From contig OY987270.1 of assembly GCA_963920665.1 (NCBI GenBank), forward strand, positions 11,434,019 to 11,498,018: 64,000 bases of DNA, given 5' to 3'. Shown piece after piece: positions 55,119 through 64,000 of the stretch. Under the pieces are notes generated by a model. It had not been told where the DNA came from and searched no databases. It saw only the letters and a list, made by a program, of their open reading frames with translations. Both the position numbers and the translations under genes were made by a program. Position 1 is the stretch's first letter, and each line of letters begins with the position of its first letter. Source of the DNA: Straminergon stramineum. Its lineage: Eukaryota; Streptophyta; Bryopsida; Hypnales; Calliergonaceae.

Positions 55119-57588
55119 ATGGCCACTCCGTCCGTGGACCGCGTGCGCTCGGCCATCCGTTCATTGCAATCACAGACGAGGGACTTGCTGCAGGACTTCG
55201 ACGGCACCGTGCTCTACGCCAAGCTCGTGGCGGAGGATCTGGAGAGAAATAGCGACACCGCCTCAGTGCAGGAACTTCAAGATGCCACTCTCGACATCCT
55301 CACGTGCTCCGACGACCTCCGCAACCACAGCAAGGCCCTCGACTCCATAGGCGCCTCCTACGAACCCTCTTCCGAGGTACTATTAAAATTCACCTTTCCT
55401 TCTCCTTTTCTCCTCTTCGCTTAACCCTAATTTCGACCCTGAAGCATCGCTCGTGCGTCGGGTGCACAGGCGACGGACTTTAAGAAACTACTCAAGGATT
55501 ATGTGAAGGAGCTGGAGGAGGAATCGCCCTTCAACCCTGAAAATCATGACTTTTTCAAGCAGTTCAAAGAGGCTGTCTGGGTACGTTTCTGCTGCCAGTG
55601 TTTGGGTCTTTGGCTTACCCGTCATTAGGAATGCTGGAGCCAGGGCTTTGAGTACCGTAGCGGCTCTATGATGTCCGGTTCTACTTAATTAATTGCAGAA
55701 ATTTGAGGTTGGAATTTCAATGGTAATATTTCTAGTTGAAAACGAGTGGAATTTTGAACTCTAGCATGGTAATTTTCTTCTTCAACTTCGTTATCAACTT
55801 GTCTGATTGATACAAAGGTAATTTCAAAACTTTCATACTTACTCCTGAAATTTCACAAATTGTATACAAAGGTTTTGGAAAGGTGTTCCGGTGATGAGAG
55901 TTCACGTGAGTTGACTTTTGCATGGGAATGAGTCCCTTTTATGAGTGTAATTTCTTCAATGCTTTGAGTAGGATCTGGAAGACGGAGAATTTCTCTATTT
56001 GAAATTGTAGGTTGAAATGTCATTGTGATCGCATAGAGGCGTTAGGAACTGGCAGAACCCAATGAGGACTTTTGTAAATGCACGGTCTTACGAGATTGTC
56101 TGCATCTGGTTACTCTCAAATCTGAACCCTTGTGGTTCAGGGATTAAGATGTCTTTTAGATATTAAGGAAGGAGGTTCTCCTGATGCCGTTTTTTACCTA
56201 TGTGGATTTTGCACCAGAAAGTACATCATGCAGGAGAGCTAATGCCCGGGCAGGAACAGGAAGATTTTGTTGTTATGGGTGGTTCTCAAATGCTTCCCAA
56301 TACGTCGTGCCCACTAAGTGGAAAACCTATCGATCAACTTGAGAATCCTGTTCGCAGGTGAGACGATAGTGCAGATATTCGCTCGATTTTTACTTGCTTT
56401 TGGTGTTTTCGAGTGACTGTTCTTGTTTGGCAGTCTACAAATGATACAATCGTATGGTGTAAATGGGGATAAAACCCAGCACTGAAGGGAGAATTGATAA
56501 AGGACTCAAGTTTAAATAATTTTAGACTATTGTGTGAAATTTAAGAGATCTTTTAACAGATCTTTGACCCTTGCCCGAAAAAGTGAAGGTCAGAAAATAT
56601 CTTCATTTTTTATTTTGAAAGTCAGAATTTTAACTTATGTTCTGAACTTTTCAAAATGGATTTCAGGTGTTCATGAGTCATTTTCATCTCTTCTTGATAA
56701 TAATTCTACCAAAACAGTCTTGAACTGAGTGGCTCTACACTCTAACCCCGTTAGTATGACTGCTTGAAAGGTCAAATAATCTAATGTAAGACAAGTGTGC
56801 TACAGTCAATGATAGTGTGGTAATTGTGCAAGATATGTCAGAATGCCATTGAAGAGAGGATCTGATTGAAGAGGTCTGAGTATATTGACAACTCGTCTGT
56901 TGCCCATGATTTTGACCCACATTTCTAGACATTTGATTTGCCTTGAGTACTGAATTTTGAGTTAATGACTTTTGGTGGGTTACAGGGGAGCCATTTATGC
57001 TAACAGGCTAAAGGTTTGGGTTTGACTTTGATGTGACAGTCACTGCAGACATATCTATGAGCGAGAAGCTGTTTTTACTTTCATTAGAAGGCATCAGGTT
57101 GAAGTGAGAAAGCGCAAACATCCCTGTAAATGTGCTGCAGCTGGTGAGTCCTCTGACTGTTTCGCAAATTTACTGTAGAAAACACTTCTATGGTTCATTA
57201 ATAGAGAACCACCTGACGCCTTTATAGTAAACCTATCTGCATTGCAATTGGCAGGGTTTGAGTTAGAAACTGCCTCGAATGGTGTTACAATTACAGGGTT
57301 TAAGGCGATTCGCTACTTCTGTGGGGGGATTTTGCAACTACTGCTGCTTATTTCGTACGATTTTTACTAAAAAATACTTCCTAACTGGGCCTGATCCGTC
57401 ATTTTTGCCGTATTAATGCAGGTTGCCGTGGCAACTTGGTCGAGGAGGAGTTAGTTTGTGATGCTTCATTGAAGATAGAAATTCAAGAGTACATGTTGCG
57501 GCAACGATCCAGCAATGTTGACACTGTTGCTGATTGCACCTACCTTGATGAAGACGATATTACTCCGTTGAAATCACGTGGTTCTTGA
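55119..57588 (+). CDS. NSE2: SMC5/6 complex SUMO E3 ligase NSE2/MMS21 (plant HPY2)
   Basis: Five exons (55119-55376, 55470-55580, 56218-56357, 57040-57143, 57422-57588) join in frame to 259 aa, close to the roughly 250 aa of Arabidopsis MMS21/HPY2. The N-terminal helical half (about 1-130, including KKLLKDYVKELEEES) is the arm that docks on SMC5. The C-terminal half is an SP-RING: TSCPLSGKPIDQLENPV, then SHCRHIYEREAV, then HPCKCAAAGC. Cys154, Cys172, His174, Cys199 or Cys201, and Cys206 are the structural and zinc-binding residues. The enzyme attaches SUMO to proteins during DNA repair, replication and cell-cycle control in the nucleus. The start is the first ATG, in a good plant context (GCCATGGCC). 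The extra CKC in place of the usual CP.xGC spacing is a small oddity. Head-to-head with alpha-SNAP. Confidence 0.95.
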
Positions 57589-58538
57589 GGGTTCTAGTTT
57601 TACTCGATCACATAATTCACAAGATTTACGATGTGTGTGTTACCTATCTTCCAAATAGCGAAATGTCACTCACCTTCTACAGGAAGGTCTGCTGCAAAGG
57701 ATCGATGTAAATAGATGGTGATTCTAGTAACGGCAATCGTGCTATTGAATTCACGGTATGGGCGAGATTGATCTAAAGAACGAGTTCTCGTACTGCACCT
57801 CCGAAGAGCATGCTGAGTCATTTGTAAATAAGACTTGGTATCGGGCATCGTTGATGTGCCCGTGTACAGTACAGGATTTGTTGTCTTTGTTCATAGAAAA
57901 TTTTGTTCAGGTAGTTTTGGCTGGTTAATGCTGGGCATTTGACAGCATCGCATCACCCATACTGAGGACCTATCGGGAGAATTTCTTCCAAAGGGCTGGC
58001 TCTGAGCATTCTAGCTGAATTCTTGTTGAACTCTTTTATGGCTGAAAGAGCTGAAAGAGCTTATTTTGATTGAACATTATTGGGGGTTGTGATTTATGTC
58101 TGCCTTTGACGATTCTTTTGACTCTGGAAATTTAGGTGGACCCTAAATGTTTTTCATGAGTTCTTGATTTGAAGATTTGCAAAATCCTTCAGAATTTGAC
58201 TATTGTATATTCCAATTACCTATTAACGATGAGTTCTTTGGTTTTTTTTTTTATCATAGTAGGCTTACAAGTATGTACTCTAAAATATTTTGAAACAAAT
58301 TGCAGTTCATTTTTATTTTCCTTTTGGAAGGTGGGTGAGCCTTTCAATAATGATAACATCTTAGAATAGGAGGGAGTGTGTGTCAAATGGTTGGTTTTTT
58401 CTAAAGTTTGATGATCTTTGTAAGTGCAATCAAAGAATTTAGTACAAACATGGATATGTAGTAAACCTTCATGATTTGAGCTCTAGATGTTGTACAAAAA
58501 GCATTAAACTTCATTTTACAAGGGTGCCCATGCAATAG
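57589..58538. other. NSE2 3' flank
   Basis: Likely 3' untranslated region to about 57900, then AT-rich sequence. No gene is supported; a minus-strand frame at 57666-57848 is not recognised. Confidence 0.45.
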
Positions 58539-58873
58539 AGTTATCCTAAACTTCTTGAAAGTCATCCTCTCTTTAGTGCTTCATTTGCTTTTAACCCTAA
58601 ATTGCATTTGAATTTTTAATCCACTTGCATATGGGGGGGAATGATAGCAAGACATGATTGGATGTGCAAATTTGTGTTTGGTCATCTCTTTTTGCAAGGG
58701 TGGGAGCTACACCTCTATTTAGGAAGAAGACAACCTAATGTAGTTAGATTGCAAGTAAGCTTGCTGTATTATTCACTAAAATATATAGTGGATTAAAAAT
58801 TCAAATACAATTTTGAATTAGAAGCAAATTAAGGACCAAAGAGAGGATGACTTTCAAGAGGTTTAGGATAACT
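58539..58873. mobile_element. Foldback element with 87-bp inverted arms
   Basis: The arms at 58539-58625 and 58787-58873 are inverse copies matching at about 78 of 87 positions, separated by 161 bp. They start AGTTATCCTAAACYTCTTG. Transcribed, this would form a long, nearly continuous hairpin. Part of the loop (AACCTAATRTRRTTAGATTGCA) recurs in TFIIA intron 7, so it is a dispersed element. No target duplication was identified. Confidence 0.8.
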
Positions 58874-59988
58874 TTAATTACTCAAGGAAATTATTTTCTG
58901 TGCTACTTGTATCTCCAAATAAACAAAGATCAAATCTCTATACAAATAATTTCTCAAGGCTTGTTTACACTTTGTGAGTAGAAGCAAAGGTGGAGTCATT
59001 TATTTTGTTCCCATTTACTCTTACTCATGGTCATTCACCTATTTTAGTTTATATTAAATGACCTTTTTTGCTTACACTCCAATGACTTTAAAGGTAAGTG
59101 ATAATTTTATATAGGTTCTTATTTATTTTGCACTACCATTGCATATTGATTCAAGAACAAGTAAACAATTGTAAATTTAAATGGTTTAAGCATACTGCTA
59201 ATAAAACAAAAAATATTGGAAGAACTTTTTTCATTTTTACTATTTAATATAAAGATATTAAAATTTGAAATGATTTTCTTATACAATTTCAGGATTTACT
59301 ATAAACAATTTCCTATTAAAAATGGCAAATCTTTATTTTTTGTGTTAGGAATTTTATTTTGGCATTTTATTCTTCTTTTTTCTAATTTGAAATATAGTCA
59401 TAAAAATGAGCATTGTAGAATTTGAGCCCAACTAAAGAAATGAAGGTTGTCAAGTCTAATTTCTATTCCAATTTGAAAATTCAATAATTTTGTAGTATCA
59501 AATATTTTAATGCAAGTTGAAGTTTGAATCTATCACTAAGAGTGTTGATTTACTAATTTGAAAATGACATAATAAATTGATGTGCACCATGATGTCCTTT
59601 AGATACTATAATATACCCCCATATTCAGATTTTTAAAGTATATTATATACTTGATTAAAATAACACTTTTTATTCAAAATTCACTTTACTTTTCAAAGTT
59701 TACAAAGAAATTTGAAATTTTTATGACTTATAGAGGACATGTGATTACACTTCTAAGAAATAAATATATAAATTTTCATTCATATATAGTTGGGGAGAAG
59801 AACTTTGAAGTTTGAAAAAATGATCATAGTGTCCTTTCAGTGTTAATAGATAAATCTCTCTCAGTGGTTTAAAAAATTAACTGTAAAATAATCCAACATG
59901 AACTTAAAACTTGAGCCAATAATGCCAAGACCTCATTTGCCTTTTCTCTCTTTTTTGAAACAAAGGAATTGTTTTGAAAATAACAATA
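58874..59988. other. AT-rich intergenic, nothing recognised
   Basis: Very AT-rich. The frame at 59216-59425 is low-complexity and hydrophobic and looks fortuitous. Confidence 0.45.
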
Positions 59989-59992
59989 TTAA

Positions 59993-60574
59993 CCCCTAAG
60001 TGCTTTGACGTCCATTTTTTGGATGATGAACAAATTGAAACTGAAGTTTCATCTTCTTTATTAGATAGATGAAAGTTATTTTAATTTGTGGAGATACTTT
60101 ATTAAGTTTTTGTCCTATCTAAGGTTTGGATTTGGTGTTACTAGAGTACATTTATTTCTAAAATTACAAATGTGGAAGTATGTCAAGTGGTTGACCAAGA
60201 CAAAATTGCATTGACTCTAGTTCAAAAGAAGATTTGTAAAAATGAGGTCATAGAGTTGAAGAACAAAAATATTTCAAAATATCACCATGTGAAGAGAACC
60301 TCATTTCAAATCCATTCCAACAAATTTTACTCAAAAATGATAATATTTTTCTTGTATTTGAATTTAGAAGAAATTTTGAAATTTCTCTTCCAGACTTTAA
60401 AAAAAGATATTGGTGATAGCATTGGTGAATCTAACCATATGGGTGGACTCTACAACTCACTCACAATCTACAAATTTTATTAGTATATCAATTCCAAAAT
60501 ATGCTTCCAAATAATACTTGATAATGATTTTTCTCAAATCATCAATTTTGGAGATGAATCTTGACGATGAAGGG
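59993..60574 (+). mobile_element. TTAA-type element, family D, copy D1
   Basis: 582 bp between TTAA at 59989-59992 and TTAA at 60575-60578. Left end CCCCTAAGTGCTTTGACGTCC; inverted right end CCCTTCATCGTCAAG. Collinear with D2 at 63360-63934 throughout. A 103-codon frame at 60172-60483 is shorter and broken in D2, so it is not a conserved gene. Confidence 0.78.
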
Positions 60575-60578
60575 TTAA

Positions 60579-61274
60579 AGGTTAACCTTTAAAGGATGGA
60601 TTAGTGATTGTAGAAATCATTCATTTTGATATCATGGGATCATGGGTTTACAAAAATCCAAAAGCACTTATTGGAAGTCAACTATTGTAGAAGATCTCCC
60701 CTTTCCACACAAAATTCCGAAGATGAATAGTATCACTTCTATTCCACACAAAAAGATACTATGTCATCCATCAAACATTGAATGTCTACGCTGATGTTTG
60801 TAGGTTTAAGGTAGCAACACCCATAACTATGAATTTAAGGGTTTTGAACATGATTTCTAGTAATAGGCAATCAACAATTTATTGGACCCTACTAGCAAGA
60901 GAAAAATAATACTTGTGCACTTTCAAATGAATTATTTGGATAGTATGAGTATAAGTTGTGAATTTTTAAAGAGCCATTTTTGACAAGGGCATTGAAGTGC
61001 TTAGAGATAGATATCTCTAAATGATGGATTTATGCACAAGAGTTAGACAACTCCACTTGGATGACTGGTGCATTGGAATTATACAACCTCTAGATAAAGA
61101 CAAGTGTGTTGGAATTTAGAATTAGATAACTCCAAGTAGAAAATCAAGATTTGGATAAGAGGTGATTTCATTGGATAAGATATGATTTGGAGAAGTATAA
61201 CACTATAACTAGGACTTTTACTTTAGTGCATGGTTCTAGATAGAACCCAAGATAGAAAGCTAAAGGTACAAAAG
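60579..61274. other. Intergenic, with one element end
   Basis: AGGTAGCAACACCCATAAC at 60809, preceded by TA, is a family F/G-like left end; no matching right end was found. Otherwise no feature is supported. Confidence 0.4.
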
Positions 61275-62176
61275 AAGTCCTAGTCTATATGAATCCAAGG
61301 CCTTTTTTCCATCAAAGACCACTCAAAACTGCCATTTCTATTGCAAAGAGCAAAAAGTTTAAAACTTGTTTTTTTTCTCATATATAACCATAGGATCTTG
61401 TACTAGACTAGTATAAGAATGTGTGGAAGAAATTTCAAAAACTTTGATCATATAGATTGCAAGATATTTGCTTTTAAAGTGAAAAAAACAAGTTTTTTAC
61501 ACCTTGACTACATTTTTGGGCTTTAAACCTTCTTAACTTAAAATTTTTTACATTACTGAATCTAATTTTCTAATTTATTATGTTAAAGAATTTAGTTGAA
61601 AATCTAGGAAAACAAATTCAACAGAACCACTTAATTTTCACTCATTAAAAAATTGTGAGGTAGAAGTAGGTTCAAGATTGAAGGGAAAACTAAACTGTTA
61701 ATATCTCTAAGATGGAATTGAAACACAATGGTAAGATTGTTCTAGGAAGCAAACTTAACCCTAATTTACAAAAAAATTGAAAATTGTAAGAATTGCATTA
61801 AAAAATGAATTCTACTAGTAAATTTTTTAGGAAGAGGCTTAGATTGCCCCCAAAACAAGATTGTTCATAACTTTCTCATCACTAGTCTTCAAAGCTTTAG
61901 GTGTAGACAAAAATGTAATCTTTGAGAGAAAATGAAAAATGAAAAAAATTCAATTTTTTGTGATTATATTTGGGTTGCCCCTTGAATTGCTTTTTGGACT
62001 TAGGGTGGCATAATTTTTGCTCTTGGGCATCTATGGAAATAAACATTATATTCCCATAAAAATGATCTGATTTCACATCTTCAAAAAAATTCAAAAAATC
62101 ATGTCAAAAATTGAGATCACACAAGCCTACCCGAAATCCCAAAAGTCCCCCTATAAGAACTTTGGAACTTTAGGGA
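61275..62176 (-). mobile_element. TTAA-type element, family B, copy B2
   Basis: Ends ...GGAACTTTAGGGA then TTAA at 62177-62180. Its right 180 bp are the inverse of the start of B1, and its left part is the inverse of the right part of B0 (around ATGGCAGTTTT). The left terminus is decayed and placed approximately. Confidence 0.6.
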
Positions 62177-62180
62177 TTAA

Positions 62181-63130
62181 GGATTGATAATCTTTATTGA
62201 TAGTCTCTATTAAGATGAAGTTTGTAGGTAAGGGGATTTTCTTTTGGAGATGGGTCTCTCTTTATGGTTGGGTGGTTGAGTTTCTTGTAAAAACATTATT
62301 GTTAATAAATATGTTTTGTGTTCTTAATTGGAATTAATTAGAGAGGTTTGTAACACTTTCTTAAAAATCCTAGTATTACTAAATAAAAATGCATATAGTT
62401 ATCCAAAAATTTGATAAATTTTTGTTTGACCACATTGGTGATAGGACTTGTCTTTTTGAGGGTTAAATGGGACCCCTCCATAACTAGTAGTGAATAATAT
62501 TATGTACCGTTACAAAATTTGGGATGAAGATTTGTAAGATATTAAACTAGAACTCATAGAGTGAGAGATAACCCTTTTTTTACTTTTTGAGAAAGTGCTG
62601 AAATTGTGTTGAATTTCAAATTTGGTAAAGTTTTGTATTTCTATATTCATCCATATTTTGGAACAAAAAATACTTTTCAATTCTATTCATGCTCTTTTTC
62701 ATCCAAAATTGACAATTTCATCCATACTTTAAATAGAAATGGAAAAGACTACTGGGAATTTCATTTGGCAAAAAAAGACTTCTATTTGACAAAAAGTAAA
62801 AATGTAGTAAAAAGAAGTTCTGGTGAAAGTGGTCTTTTCACAGGGAAATGAAGGCGAGAAAGTATTTTTCAGTGATATCAACATATTATTGCACTTAGAA
62901 GTTTCTTAAGTAATACTCCGAAGAAGTTCTATCAGAAAGGAAAAATGAAGCATGAATATTGTAGCAGGATTTTTTTTTTCAGAAAAAGAGTGAATAATTC
63001 ATATGCATAAGGATGTACAGTACCGACACTGTTGTTCCATGAGGCATGAAGACAATAAAATTTTGCACACACAACTTTTTTAATGTCAGTGGACTTGGTG
63101 TAACAAATTCATTCCCAGCATCAATTAAGA
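62181..63130. other. AT-rich intergenic, nothing recognised
   Basis: A frame of 81 codons at 62606-62851 has no known domain. No element boundary was found. Confidence 0.4.
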
Positions 63131-63134
63131 TTAA

Positions 63135-63355
63135 CCCATACACAACAACACGGACATTTCGTGGTTGATGAATGACAAAGAATCCTTTTGTGTTGGATAG
63201 AAGTGTAAGTATTCATCCTTGAAATTTTGTATAAAAAGGAGAGATCTTTCATAGTAGTTTGACCTTCAATGAGTATTTTTGGGTTTTTAAAGTAGATGAT
63301 GTCACATGGTTCCAAAAGGAATGATTTCCATAGTCATTAGCCTGTTGTGTAAGGG
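63135..63355. mobile_element. TTAA-type MITE, family E
   Basis: 221 bp between TTAA at 63131-63134 and TTAA at 63356-63359. The ends CCCATACACAACAACACGG and (inverted) CCCTTACACAACAGGC agree well over the first 13 bases. It shares its right TTAA with element D2. Confidence 0.75.
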
Positions 63356-63359
63356 TTAA

Positions 63360-63934
63360 CCCCTAAGTGCTGCGACATCCATTTTTTGGATGAAGAACAA
63401 ATAGAAACTTGAGTTTCATCCTCCTAACTACTTGGATGAAAGTTATTGTAATTTGTGGAGATACTTCATCAAGTTATTATCCTATCTAAGGATTGGATTT
63501 GGCGTTACTAGAGTACATATTTTTTTTTAAATTACAAATGTGCAAGTATGTCAATTGGTCAAATTGCATTGACTTTAGTTCAATATTGGATTTGCCAAAA
63601 TGAGGTCATAGATTTTAAGAACACAAAAATTTTAAAAAAATCACCATGTGAAGAGAACCTCATTTCAAATCCATTCCAACAAATTTTACTCAAAAAATGA
63701 TAATATTTTGCTTGTAATCAAATTTAGAGGGAATTTTTGAATTTCTCTTTCAAAATTTATAAAAAAAGATTGGTGATAGAATTGATGAATCTAACTATAC
63801 AGATGGAATCTAAAAATCAAAATCTACGACTTTTCTTTGTAAATCAATTCCAAAATATGCTTCCAAATTGAACTTTACTTTACAATGATTTTTCTCAAAT
63901 TGTCAATTCTGGAGATGATTCTGGTCGTTTGGGG
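63360..63934 (+). mobile_element. TTAA-type element, family D, copy D2
   Basis: 575 bp between TTAA at 63356-63359 and TTAA at 63935-63938. Starts CCCCTAAGTGCTGCGACATCC; the inverted right end begins CCCCAAACGACC. Same orientation as D1 and closely similar along its length. Non-coding. Confidence 0.8.
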
Positions 63935-64000
63935 TTAAGTTAATCTCTACTTCATTTTCTAACCCTTCTACCCAAACAACATTGAAAATAAACATGATTT

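Noticed and set aside
60172..60483. 103-codon frame inside element D1
   Set aside because: The collinear copy D2 does not keep the frame, so it is not a conserved gene.

Overview
This window reads as a land-plant nuclear chromosome segment. It is AT-rich, its introns are short GT-AG introns, and it carries five compact multi-exon housekeeping genes whose spliced products match plant families almost residue for residue in length. I cannot assign the species. No ribosomal RNA gene, confident tRNA gene, CRISPR array or organellar sequence was seen. Exons were joined by hand from splice consensus, reading phase and family similarity, and every junction closes in frame.

Genes, left to right: (1) an ACD11-type ceramide-1-phosphate/glycolipid transfer protein (minus, 17831-19858, 4 exons, 206 aa); (2) the large alpha/beta subunit of transcription factor TFIIA (plus, 26098-30364, 11 coding exons, 412 aa), with a duplicated core promoter and a 5'UTR intron; (3) an NAD(H)-type glutamate dehydrogenase (minus, 42850-47186, 9 exons, 411 aa); (4) alpha-SNAP (minus, 49099-51500, 9 exons, 293 aa); (5) the SP-RING SUMO ligase NSE2/MMS21 (plus, 55119-57588, 5 exons, 259 aa). 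They belong to unrelated cell functions (lipid transfer, transcription, nitrogen metabolism, vesicle fusion, genome stability), so there is no gene cluster or pathway here. GDH and alpha-SNAP are in tandem; alpha-SNAP and NSE2 are head-to-head about 3.6 kb apart.

The space between genes is mobile DNA. At 6227-11587 lies a complete 5.36-kb PIF/Harbinger transposon with 20-bp perfect terminal inverted repeats, a TAA target duplication, and both expected genes in convergent orientation. Each gene is broken by a single in-frame TAG. Around it are many non-coding elements of two kinds. The first has ends reading TTAA|CYCCTNANTGC... and sits between TTAA tetranucleotides, the signature of the piggyBac superfamily. 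The families, labelled here A, B, C, D, E and I, account for a dozen or more copies. The second has AGGTAGNNACACCC-like ends flanked by TA (families F, G and H). Several are nested: a TTAA element inside the Harbinger, a TA element inside a family A copy, and a TA element in an ACD11 intron. A long 87-bp inverted repeat (58539-58873) and a large AT-rich repeat present in two inverted copies complete the picture.

The most novel-looking content is the abundance of piggyBac-like TTAA elements in a plant genome, with no transposase for them in this window. Secondary points are the matched TAG lesions of the Harbinger, a taspase-like QLDG site in TFIIA, a spliced small ORF just upstream of ACD11, and unexplained gene fragments at 37.8 and 38.4 kb.
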